Shown: positions 23,601-30,129 of the stretch, one piece after another
Position numbering within the stretch: the first letter of the stretch is position 1
Layout: every line of letters begins with the position of its first letter
IMG/VR virus record: IMGVR_UViG_3300021961_000400
Coordinates: 1-30,715 of that record
Length of the DNA: 30,715 bases
Origin: a virus
Reading direction: 5' to 3' (one strand)
The notes under the pieces: generated by a model
Database searches by the model: none
Told to the model about the DNA's origin: nothing
The model's input: only the letters and a program-made list of their open reading frames with translations
Made by a program: the position numbers and the translations under genes

Positions 23601-24869
23601 ATGAAGAAATTTTTACTTCTTATGTTACTACCTTTGACAGTAACAGCACAAACATACACAGACGGTGTTGCTGATATTATTAACAACAACTGTGTAGTAT
23701 GTCATCGTCCTGGTGGCATAGGACCAATGAGTTTTGAAACCTACGAACAAGTAAGACCTTGGGCACCTCTTATACAAATGCGAGTAGCAAACAGAGAAAT
23801 GCCTCCTTATGCTTACGACCATGGCATTGGTATACAAGACCTTCAAGGCGATTGGCGTCTATCACAAGAAGATATAGATACTGTTGTTGCCTGGGTAAAC
23901 AACGGCTCACAGTATGGTAATGCTGATGTGGTAATACAACCACCTGAATTGCGAGATCCAGAAGCATGGAACTTTGAAAGTGACTTTGGCGCACCAGACG
24001 CAATCATTCCTTCAGTAGCAATAGACATTCCTGCAAGTGGTAATGATATGTGGCACAAGCATTTAGTACCAACAGGGTTAACTGAAGACCGTTGTATCAA
24101 AGCAGTACAAGTTAAACCACGTGGCAATGCTAAGTCAGTTGTCCATCACGCTAACTCAAGCATTATCACAGCGGAAGGGCGTGAAGGCATGCTCACTGAG
24201 TATGCTATGGGAAAGTGGGGAGAGATCGTGCCAGAGGGAGTGTGTCGCACGATCCCAGCAAACGCAGAAGTGTCGTGGGACATTCATATGTTCCCCGGTG
24301 GACTTGGCGCAATGGCTCCAGGAGCGGTTATCAAAGACAACGTAGTGGAGATTGGACTCTGGTTATATACCGAAGAGGAAAGCAAACAATTAAAATACAA
24401 ACAAGATTTGAGTTTGTATCGCCTTGGCGCCCAGGAAGACTTAATAGTCCCACCCAATGGATATGCAATGACGCAGGGCTTTCACAGTTTCGATCATCCT
24501 GTACGTTTAGATAGTTTTCAACCACACGGACACCTGCGTATGAACGCAGCAAGTCTTGAAATCTTCTACCCACAAACAGGACGCACAGAAGAAATTAGTC
24601 AGATAAGCAACTGGAGTGCAACATGGCATCACAGTCACTTATACGATCCTGATGTAGCACCATTAATACCAACAGGTGCTGTTATCATTCTCAAGCAATG
24701 GTATGACAACACAGCAGCCAATCCAAATAATCCAGATCCAGACTTTTGGGTAGTAGGCGGTAGTAGAACTGCGGATGAGATGACTCACGCTTGGCTTGCC
24801 ATTACACACTTAGATGAAGAAGGATTCGAGCAATTGAAAGCACAAAGAACTATTATGGGAGATGATTAA
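23601..24869 (+). CDS. Exported haem c / type II copper monooxygenase-like protein, copy 1
   Basis: The product has 422 residues. A Sec signal peptide (residues 1-16, cut after TVTA) leads to one c-type haem site CVVCH (31-35) followed by GGIGPMSFETYEQVRPWAP and REMPPY, the usual cytochrome segment of this protein group. Residues 130-410 match the copper type II ascorbate-dependent monooxygenase fold (PHM/DBM family). Likely CuA ligands are H182, H183 and H229, and likely CuB ligands are H309, H311 (PHGH) and M394 (ADEM). The usual HHM is HHA here. The reaction is unknown, but the family hydroxylates C-H bonds using copper, and the haem may pass electrons. It has a good ribosome site (CGGAGA) and a late promoter, and is coupled to copy 2. 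It acts in the periplasm. Confidence 0.82.
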   Translation: MKKFLLLMLLPLTVTAQTYTDGVADIINNNCVVCHRPGGIGPMSFETYEQVRPWAPLIQMRVANREMPPYAYDHGIGIQDLQGDWRLSQEDIDTVVAWVNNGSQYGNADVVIQPPELRDPEAWNFESDFGAPDAIIPSVAIDIPASGNDMWHKHLVPTGLTEDRCIKAVQVKPRGNAKSVVHHANSSIITAEGREGMLTEYAMGKWGEIVPEGVCRTIPANAEVSWDIHMFPGGLGAMAPGAVIKDNVVEIGLWLYTEEESKQLKYKQDLSLYRLGAQEDLIVPPNGYAMTQGFHSFDHPVRLDSFQPHGHLRMNAASLEIFYPQTGRTEEISQISNWSATWHHSHLYDPDVAPLIPTGAVIILKQWYDNTAANPNNPDPDFWVVGGSRTADEMTHAWLAITHLDEEGFEQLKAQRTIMGDD

Positions 24870-26101
24870 TGAGTAGGATAAATTCTTTCACAGCTACTAT
24901 TGGCATTGTAGTATTGTTGCTGGGGCTTAGAGCCGAAGCAAACGAGTACGTAGATAAAGTGGCGCCTATACTGATAGAGCAATGTCAAATGTGTCACAGA
25001 GAAGGTGGCATTGCTCCTTGGGCTATGAGTAACTATCAAGTAGTACAGGCATTTGCTCCTGCAATCAAAGAGGCTATTGTATCAAGACGTATGCCTCCTG
25101 GACAGATTAATCCCAAGTACAGAGACACTATTATCAATCACAGAACATTAAGTGATGATGAAATGAAAACTCTCGTAGATTGGGTTGATGCAGGTGCACC
25201 TGTTGAAGGTGTAATAGATCCTCTAACTCAAACAGTATACCCTGATTCAGAATGGGTACACGGTGAACCTGATATGATTGTTGAAGTACCTGCACAAGAA
25301 ATACCTGCAGGCCCATCAGCAATACCTTATCGCTACGTAGGAGTAGACTTAGGCCTTACAGAAGATAAGTGGCTACGAGGTTCAGAGTATTTGCCTTCAG
25401 AGCCTACTGTAATGCACCATATGCTAAACTCAGTTTCAATACCTGGTGAGCGCAACGGTAACATCTTAGGCACACAAGGCGCTGAGCAGCAGAACATGGA
25501 CTATGCAAGTATCAGTGCTTATGTTCCTGGTGGCGATCCTGACTTCTATGATGAAAACACAGGTGGACTATTGCGAGCAGGCAGTAAAGTAAACTTGCAA
25601 CTACACTATACGCCAGACGGCACACCACGTACTGATAAAGCACGTATCGGTCTGTACTTCCATGACGAAGGCGTAGTACCAGAAGAAAGAATGGCAGGCG
25701 ACTGTGCGTGTATCTTCCCAGACAAGTGGACACCGATTCCTCCATACGATCCTAACTTTATGCAAGAAGCTGAGATTGTACTAAAGAATGATGTAATGCT
25801 GCACACATTCTTACCACATATGCACTTCCGTGGTAAAGCAATGCGAGCAACAGCACACTACCCAGATGGTACAGACGAAGAGCTTATTGATATTCCACGT
25901 TATGAATATGCTTGGCAACTATCATACACATGGAGAGAGCCTAAGTTTTTACCACAGGGTACACGATTACACGTAAAAGGTTGGTTTGATAATTCGGCCG
26001 ACAATCCTATGAACCCTGATCCAAGCAGAGAAGTACCTTGGGGACAAATGTCGGAGGACGAAATGTTCTTCGGTGCGTTTACGTGGAAAAATATTGAATA
26101 G
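24869..26101 (+). CDS. Exported haem c / type II copper monooxygenase-like protein, copy 2
   Basis: The product has 410 residues. A Sec signal or membrane anchor (residues 7-24, then EANEYVDK) precedes haem site CQMCH (39-43) with GGIAPWAMSNYQVVQAFAP and RRMPPG. The monooxygenase part has the full ligand set known from PHM: HHM at 183-185, H246 in LQLHYTPDG, PHMH with H317 and H319, and M399 in the SEDEM block near the end. DNSADNPMNPDPSREVPWG is the typical C-terminal signature. It shares its whole architecture with copy 1, so the two are tandem paralogues that may form a heterodimer. TAATG overlap with copy 1 and GGGAG seven bases before the ATG indicate coupled translation. The substrate is unknown. 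Confidence 0.85.
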   Translation: MSRINSFTATIGIVVLLLGLRAEANEYVDKVAPILIEQCQMCHREGGIAPWAMSNYQVVQAFAPAIKEAIVSRRMPPGQINPKYRDTIINHRTLSDDEMKTLVDWVDAGAPVEGVIDPLTQTVYPDSEWVHGEPDMIVEVPAQEIPAGPSAIPYRYVGVDLGLTEDKWLRGSEYLPSEPTVMHHMLNSVSIPGERNGNILGTQGAEQQNMDYASISAYVPGGDPDFYDENTGGLLRAGSKVNLQLHYTPDGTPRTDKARIGLYFHDEGVVPEERMAGDCACIFPDKWTPIPPYDPNFMQEAEIVLKNDVMLHTFLPHMHFRGKAMRATAHYPDGTDEELIDIPRYEYAWQLSYTWREPKFLPQGTRLHVKGWFDNSADNPMNPDPSREVPWGQMSEDEMFFGAFTWKNIE

Positions 26102-26104
26102 GGC

Positions 26105-26133
26105 TTGACAAGTCTTAAAAAATCGTTTATTAT
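26105..26133 (+). promoter_or_regulatory. Host-type sigma70 promoter (TTGACA, 17, TATTAT)
   Basis: The -35 box TTGACA (26105-26110) is perfect, the spacer is 17 bases and the -10 box TATTAT (26128-26133) has one mismatch. It begins four bases after the stop of the monooxygenase pair. The predicted start is near 26140, directly before a strong hairpin. It should be active before gp55 is made. Confidence 0.75.
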
Positions 26134-26142
26134 ATATAGTAC

Positions 26143-26169
26143 GGAAAGTAGCACTATGTGTTACTTTCC
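26143..26169 (+). ncRNA. Strong 5' stem-loop in the leader of the small membrane peptide gene
   Basis: GGAAAGTAGCAC, loop TAT, GTGTTACTTTCC forms 12 pairs (one G-U). The predicted transcript starts only about three bases before it. No T tract follows, so a terminator is unlikely. The likely role is protection of the message 5' end, or a small structured RNA. This is a structure-based call only. Confidence 0.55.
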
Positions 26170-26199
26170 TATACACACCCGTATAACTAACGATTAAAG

Positions 26200-26232
26200 A
26201 TGCCCACAAGGCAAGGACTTAAAAAGAAATGA
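26200..26232 (+). CDS. Possible ten-residue leader peptide (MPTRQGLKKK)
   Basis: A minimal open frame of ten codons whose stop overlaps the start of the membrane peptide gene (ATGA). The peptide is basic. Its ribosome site is poor. It may be chance, or a coupling or attenuating leader peptide. Confidence 0.2.
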   Translation: MPTRQGLKKK

Positions 26233-26333
26233 GAAAGCGCGATTACACTTTAGCAACAATCCAGTCATTAGCAACTGTCATTATAGCATTCGGTTTACCG
26301 GCGGCCATTGTATATGCTAATTACGGTTTCTAA
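26229..26333 (+). CDS. 34-residue single-pass membrane peptide
   Basis: The peptide begins MRKRDYTLATIQSLATVIIA and ends in FGLPAAIVYANYGF. The N-terminus is basic (RKR), and residues 11-29 are hydrophobic enough for one membrane helix with the N-terminus inside. AAGGA lies about 11 bases upstream. Upstream are a sigma70 promoter (26105-26133) and a 12-pair hairpin, so it is probably an early gene set among late ones. Small early membrane peptides of T4-like phages often act on the host envelope, for example in superinfection exclusion or lysis timing. That role here is inference. The gene is short enough to be missed by automated callers. No family is recognised. Confidence 0.55.
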   Translation: MRKRDYTLATIQSLATVIIAFGLPAAIVYANYGF

Positions 26334-26408
26334 AGTATCTATATTATATATTATGTTCTGTATCCATTTATCTGTTAATAACGATTTTGTACCCCGTTTG
26401 ACAGGTAT
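26334..26408 (+). other. AT-rich intergenic spacer
   Basis: About 75 bases between the small membrane peptide gene and the next late promoter. I see no gene, terminator or repeat. TTGACA occurs at 26398-26403 with TACAAT 18 bases on, but that start would exclude the ribosome site of the next gene. Confidence 0.5.
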
Positions 26409-26416
26409 TATAAATA
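26409..26416 (+). promoter_or_regulatory. T4-type late promoter octamer for the tube-like gene
   Basis: Exact TATAAATA 25 bases before the ATG at 26441. The predicted start near 26423 keeps the AAGG ribosome site (26429-26432) in the leader. Confidence 0.82.
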
Positions 26417-26440
26417 GTAGATACAATCAAGGTAACTACT

Positions 26441-27019
26441 ATGGCATACACACCGATAAACAATATAACTGAAGCATCATTTGATGCGGGAAATCCGAGT
26501 GAACTTGATTACTTAAAACCGAATGGTTTTCGTTTTCAGGTTCACAACCTGCCAAATGTTTCTTTTTTCTGCCAGTCGGCAAATATACCTGACATTACTA
26601 TAGGTGAAGCACAGAAAGCAACACCTCTTGCAGATTATTTTATGCCAGGCGAAAAGCTATCTTTTGGTCAGCTCAATATACGTTTCTTAATACAAGAAAA
26701 TATGGCTAACTATAAAGAGCTATACAACTGGCTTATTGGTATGGGCAATCCTGAAAAAACAGAGCAATACACTAACTATCTTCAAAGTCAGTTATATAGA
26801 TTCCCAGGAAAAAATGTAACTAAAACTATTGATGGTTTATTAAGTGACGCAAGTTTGTTTGTATTAGACTCTAATGATAATCCATCTACGGAAATTATAT
26901 TTCAAGATGCTTTTCCTACAGCATTGAGTGGTTTAGATTTTGATCTGACCGACTCAGAATATTTTGTTGGTCTTGCATCATTTAGATATAGGCAATATAA
27001 AATAAATGCTTTGAGTTAG
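26441..27019 (+). CDS. Tail-tube superfamily structural protein (gp19/gp54/gp48-like)
   Basis: The product has 192 residues. The pattern follows gp19 of the same phage: NGFRFQVHNLP aligns with NQFRVLLGFP, then CQSANIPDITIGEAQKATPL, a strand KLSFGQLNIRFLIQEN and a helix YKELYNWLIGMGNP. A C-terminal strand block follows (GLDFDLTDSEYFVGLASFRY). From family knowledge, T4 gp54 (tube initiator) and gp48 (tube cap) share this fold with gp19. A baseplate tube-initiator role is therefore likely, but which one cannot be fixed from sequence alone. It has a late promoter 25 bases upstream and no overlap with the next gene. Confidence 0.65.
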   Translation: MAYTPINNITEASFDAGNPSELDYLKPNGFRFQVHNLPNVSFFCQSANIPDITIGEAQKATPLADYFMPGEKLSFGQLNIRFLIQENMANYKELYNWLIGMGNPEKTEQYTNYLQSQLYRFPGKNVTKTIDGLLSDASLFVLDSNDNPSTEIIFQDAFPTALSGLDFDLTDSEYFVGLASFRYRQYKINALS

Positions 27020-27023
27020 TTTT

Positions 27024-27695
27024 ATGTTTGATAATGTTAGCGTGATGAGTTCTGGGACTACCGGAAAACCAAAGTTATATTACCAACCTCCACAAAAATT
27101 AATTGCTGCTTCTCAGGTAGCAATTGATGTATTAAAACTAACCCCTGAAAGTAAAGTATATACGTGTTGTAAACTAACACACGCCGGAGGGTTATTGGTA
27201 ACAAAACTACCATGTGAAGTGATAGGTTGTAAAAATACTATTGTAAAGTTTAGTGCATATGACTTTGTTAAAGACATACGATTGTATACTCATAGTCATA
27301 TTACACCCGATCATGCAAGAGCCATTATGGGTACTAAGGGATTTCGTAATTTAGATCTTACAGGCATAACAATAATGTGCGGCTCTGACAGAGTAACATG
27401 GGATATTATTGAGGCGTTCGTAAGTAAAGGTTGTAGGTTCATAACTAATTGGGGTATGAGTGAGATAGGACCTGTTGCAATCAATCATACTTTTGATAGT
27501 ATAGAAGAAGTGTACAGAGTAAAAGAAATATGCCCTGAAAATATGACTGTTTTGGGTGGGCATAAATATTGTGAATATAGGGTTGATAAAACTCTTTGGG
27601 TAAAAGGTGAATTATGTATCTATGACGATTGGTATAACACAAAAGATGTTGTAACCGAAATAGATAATATATTATTTTATATAGGTAGAGTATGA
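27024..27695 (+). CDS. Truncated acyl-adenylating (ANL superfamily) enzyme
   Basis: The product has 223 residues, under half of a normal acyl-CoA synthetase. It begins directly at the phosphate-binding loop: SSGTTGKPK at residues 9-17 (motif A3). It continues to the adenine/Mg block NWGMSEIGP at 142-149 (A5) and ends LWVKGELCIYDDWYNTKDVV, then FYIGRV (A7-A8). The N-terminal A1-A2 region and the C-terminal lid with the A10 lysine are missing. Since A3 and A5 are intact, adenylate formation may survive, but thioesterification should not without a partner. It has no clear ribosome site and overlaps uvsY by four bases (ATGA). The substrate is unknown. Confidence 0.75.
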   Translation: MFDNVSVMSSGTTGKPKLYYQPPQKLIAASQVAIDVLKLTPESKVYTCCKLTHAGGLLVTKLPCEVIGCKNTIVKFSAYDFVKDIRLYTHSHITPDHARAIMGTKGFRNLDLTGITIMCGSDRVTWDIIEAFVSKGCRFITNWGMSEIGPVAINHTFDSIEEVYRVKEICPENMTVLGGHKYCEYRVDKTLWVKGELCIYDDWYNTKDVVTEIDNILFYIGRV

Positions 27696-28135
27696 TTACA
27701 TTGAATGAACTGCAAGAGGAGTGGAAGTCCGATTGCAAAATTGATGAGCTAAATCTGGGCAGTGAATCAACTAAAACACCAGAGCTACACGCTAAGTATC
27801 TCAACTATCTAACTACTTTTAAATTACAGCTACGTAAATACGAAGCACAGATGTTATCTTTGCGTAGAATTAAAAGTAGATACTTTCGTGGCGAGCTAAG
27901 CAAAGAAGAACTTGAACAACTTGGATGGGAACAATACTTAGGCAACCAGCCTTTAAAGCAAGAGATGCAAGAGTATTTAGATAGCGATCCAGATGTAATA
28001 AAAATTGTTGATAAAGTAGAGTATATACGTGCTTGTCTTTATCAGTGTGAATTCGTAATGAAATCCTTGAGCAGCAGAACTTGGGATATTAAGAATGCCG
28101 TGGAATGGACCAAGTTTACTAATGGTTTAATGTGA
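27692..28135 (+). CDS. uvsY: Recombination mediator UvsY
   Basis: The product has 147 residues (T4 UvsY has 137). It opens TLNELQEEWKSDCKIDELNL, like the LEDLQEELKKDVFID start of T4 UvsY, and keeps the helical core (HAKYLNYLTTFKLQLRKYEA, then RYFRGELS) and the C-terminal helix. UvsY loads the UvsX recombinase onto gp32-coated single strands in recombination-driven replication. UvsX is not in this window. The start overlaps the adenylating-enzyme stop, and the stop overlaps the uvsW start (ATGTGA), so the three are read together. Confidence 0.85.
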   Translation: MITLNELQEEWKSDCKIDELNLGSESTKTPELHAKYLNYLTTFKLQLRKYEAQMLSLRRIKSRYFRGELSKEELEQLGWEQYLGNQPLKQEMQEYLDSDPDVIKIVDKVEYIRACLYQCEFVMKSLSSRTWDIKNAVEWTKFTNGLM

Positions 28136-29616
28136 TAAAAGTCAGTAAGAAAAATGAAGTATATCTAAGGATACAAACAGAGCCGGGAATTTCACAAGAG
28201 CTCAATGACTTTTTTACCTTTGATGTACCCGGTGCTAAGTTTATGCCACTGTATCGTAATCGTATGTGGGATGGCAAAGCACGTTTATATAATATGTACA
28301 GGCAAGAATTGTACGTAGGCTTGTTGCCTTACCTAAAAGAATTTGCAGACACATTAGAGTACAAATTAGAAACAGAGATAAAAGATATTGGCGACCCTGT
28401 ATCAACGCAGTACGTTGAGAACTTTGCTAAAAAACTAAAACTGCAAAGCAACGGAAAAGACATTGAAATCAGAGACTATCAAATCGAGGCTGTCAGACAT
28501 GCTATCAACGAAGGGAGAACACTCTTACTATCCCCCACTGCATCTGGGAAGTCTCTTATCATTTATAATCTTCTTCGCTATCATCAACATCTTAATCGCA
28601 AGCAGCTCATCATTGTGCCAACAACCTCCCTCGTTGAGCAAATGTATGGGGACTTCCAAGACTATGCAACAGCAGATGCCTGGCAGGTCTCTGAGAACTG
28701 TCATAGAATCTACGGAGGCAAAGAAAAGTCAAACGAATACCCCGTAACGATTTCTACTTGGCAATCAATCTACAAGTTTCCCAGGTCCTGGTTCGAGCAG
28801 TTTGACGTAGTATACGGTGACGAGGCTCACCTATTCAAAGCAAAATCTCTTACTACCATATTAGACAAGTGCGTAAACACACCGTACCGTATTGGCACAA
28901 CAGGCACACTTGATGGGACAAAGACCCACAAGCTCGTGTTAGAGGGTGTGTTTGGTACAGTAAAGAAAGTTATTACTACAAAAAAATTGATGGACACTAA
29001 TCAAGTAGCAGACCTAAAAGTCGTTGCTATGGTTTTAGACTACCCTGACGCTGACAGAAAGACAGTTAAAGGTATGACGTATCAGGAAGAAATGGATTGG
29101 CTTGTATCTAATCACAGTCGTAATCTTGTTATACGTAACTTGTCTATCACACAAAAAGGCAATACACTTGTGTTGTTTCAGTATGTAGAAAAGCACGGGC
29201 AAATACTGTATGATATGATAGAGAAAAAGGTCGGCGATGAGCGCAAAGTGTTTTTTGTATTTGGTGGTACTGATACTGATACAAGAGAACAAATACGTGC
29301 AATCACAGAGAAAGAAACAGACGCTATAATTATTGCGTCATACGGGACATTTTCAACAGGCATAAATATTCGTAACTTACATAATATTGTTTTTGCTTCA
29401 CCGAGTAAAAGTCGAGTGCGAAACTTACAAAGTATCGGTAGAGGATTAAGAAAAGGAGACAACAAAGTCTCTTGTAACTTGTTTGACATTGGTGATGATT
29501 TGCAATGGAAGTCAAAGAAAAACTATACGCTGTTACACATGGTTGAGCGTATAAAATTATATAATGAAGAAGGATTCAACTACAAACTTGTAAGGGTGCC
29601 AATAAATGCAGAATAA
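28132..29616 (+). CDS. uvsW: DNA/RNA helicase UvsW
   Basis: The product has 494 residues, close to T4 UvsW. The N-terminal domain (PGAKFMPLYRNRMWDGKARL) matches T4, and then come the superfamily 2 motifs: Walker A PTASGKS (135-141), GDEAH (229-233), the GTTGTLDG motif III, FGGTDTDTREQIRAI, and SIGRGLRKG from 434 (motif VI). UvsW unwinds branched DNA and R-loops, shifting the phage from origin-dependent to recombination-dependent replication. The start codon is GTG at 28132, inside ATGTGA at the uvsY stop. No other start is available nearby, so efficient translation probably needs coupling to uvsY. Confidence 0.95.
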   Translation: MIKVSKKNEVYLRIQTEPGISQELNDFFTFDVPGAKFMPLYRNRMWDGKARLYNMYRQELYVGLLPYLKEFADTLEYKLETEIKDIGDPVSTQYVENFAKKLKLQSNGKDIEIRDYQIEAVRHAINEGRTLLLSPTASGKSLIIYNLLRYHQHLNRKQLIIVPTTSLVEQMYGDFQDYATADAWQVSENCHRIYGGKEKSNEYPVTISTWQSIYKFPRSWFEQFDVVYGDEAHLFKAKSLTTILDKCVNTPYRIGTTGTLDGTKTHKLVLEGVFGTVKKVITTKKLMDTNQVADLKVVAMVLDYPDADRKTVKGMTYQEEMDWLVSNHSRNLVIRNLSITQKGNTLVLFQYVEKHGQILYDMIEKKVGDERKVFFVFGGTDTDTREQIRAITEKETDAIIIASYGTFSTGINIRNLHNIVFASPSKSRVRNLQSIGRGLRKGDNKVSCNLFDIGDDLQWKSKKNYTLLHMVERIKLYNEEGFNYKLVRVPINAE

Positions 29617-30022
29617 TTATATGGTAGTACGCCTTTTGAACAATACAATTATTGTTGGAGAAGCTGTGTATACTCCTGAGGATATTCTCATATCAAATCC
29701 TTTAGAGGTATCTGCAAAGCCGATACACGACAACAATGGTAAAATTGTTGGAGAACAAATGGTATTAAGACCTTTATTGATTATGACTGCTGAGAATAAC
29801 GTGGTCATTGACACTTATAATGTACTGTATTCAAATGTGTTAGATGAAAAACTTATCAGAACATATGAAGAAATGGTAAATACGGTTTACAGTAGAGGGC
29901 TGGAATATGACGGGAATGCTTTTATAAACGAAGAAGAAAGTGAAGAATATACAAAAGAAGAAGCAGAATATATGAAAGAAGTATTAGATGGGTTGTTGGA
30001 CAAGGATAAAACATTTCATTAG
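29606..30022 (+). CDS. Unknown protein, possible Sm-like barrel with acidic tail
   Basis: The product has 138 residues. The N-terminal 75 residues are strand-rich with a pattern like small Sm-type barrels (NYMVVRLLNNTIIVGEAVYT, then ILISNPLEV and LRPLLIMTAENNVVIDTYNV). Short proteins of this shape are frequent near uvsW in marine T4-like phages. The C-terminal 40 residues are very acidic (NEEESEEYTKEEAEYMKEVL). AAGGG lies nine bases before the ATG, and the gene overlaps uvsW by 11 bases. An RNA- or protein-binding role is possible, but no function can be given. Confidence 0.65.
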   Translation: MQNNYMVVRLLNNTIIVGEAVYTPEDILISNPLEVSAKPIHDNNGKIVGEQMVLRPLLIMTAENNVVIDTYNVLYSNVLDEKLIRTYEEMVNTVYSRGLEYDGNAFINEEESEEYTKEEAEYMKEVLDGLLDKDKTFH

Positions 30023-30048
30023 AGCTATCCTTTAATGCCTACAGCACA

Positions 30049-30077
30049 AGTATAACAATCAAGTGAATGGATGTCAA
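30049..30077 (-). promoter_or_regulatory. Divergent sigma70-like promoter (minus strand)
   Basis: On the minus strand TTGACA (30077-30072), a 17-base spacer and TATACT (30054-30049, one mismatch) form a near-consensus promoter. It points into the 3' end of the preceding plus-strand gene, with no minus-strand gene behind it. It may be a by-product of the inverted repeat or drive an antisense RNA. Confidence 0.4.
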
Positions 30078-30097
30078 GCATTATTTAGCGCTTGACA
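30072..30097. repeat. Inverted repeat TGTCAAGC / GCTTGACA
   Basis: Perfect eight-base arms (30072-30079 and 30090-30097) with a ten-base spacer. Each arm holds a -35 box. It could be an operator, a hairpin in read-through RNA from uvsW, or the source of two opposed promoters. Confidence 0.7.
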
Positions 30098-30120
30098 ATA
30101 AATAATTTTAACTATATAAT
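30092..30120 (+). promoter_or_regulatory. Perfect-consensus sigma70 promoter for gp55
   Basis: TTGACA (30092-30097), 17 bases, TATAAT (30115-30120). This is an exact match to the bacterial consensus with ideal spacing, predicting a start at about 30126-30128. Confidence 0.88.
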
Positions 30121-30129
30121 GGTGTTAAT

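Noticed and set aside
26143-26169. The 12-pair hairpin as a terminator of the haem-copper pair
   Set aside because: No T tract follows and it lies just after a sigma70 promoter, so a 5' leader structure is likelier. Read-through effects are not excluded.
26398-26427. TTGACA with TACAAT 18 bases on, as a sigma70 promoter for the tube-like gene
   Set aside because: The predicted start (about 26433) would fall after the AAGG ribosome site. The embedded TATAAATA gives a usable leader, so late control is the better reading.
28463-28747. Plus-strand frame of 94 codons inside uvsW
   Set aside because: It is out of frame within the helicase core, with no ribosome site and a composition unlike neighbouring proteins.
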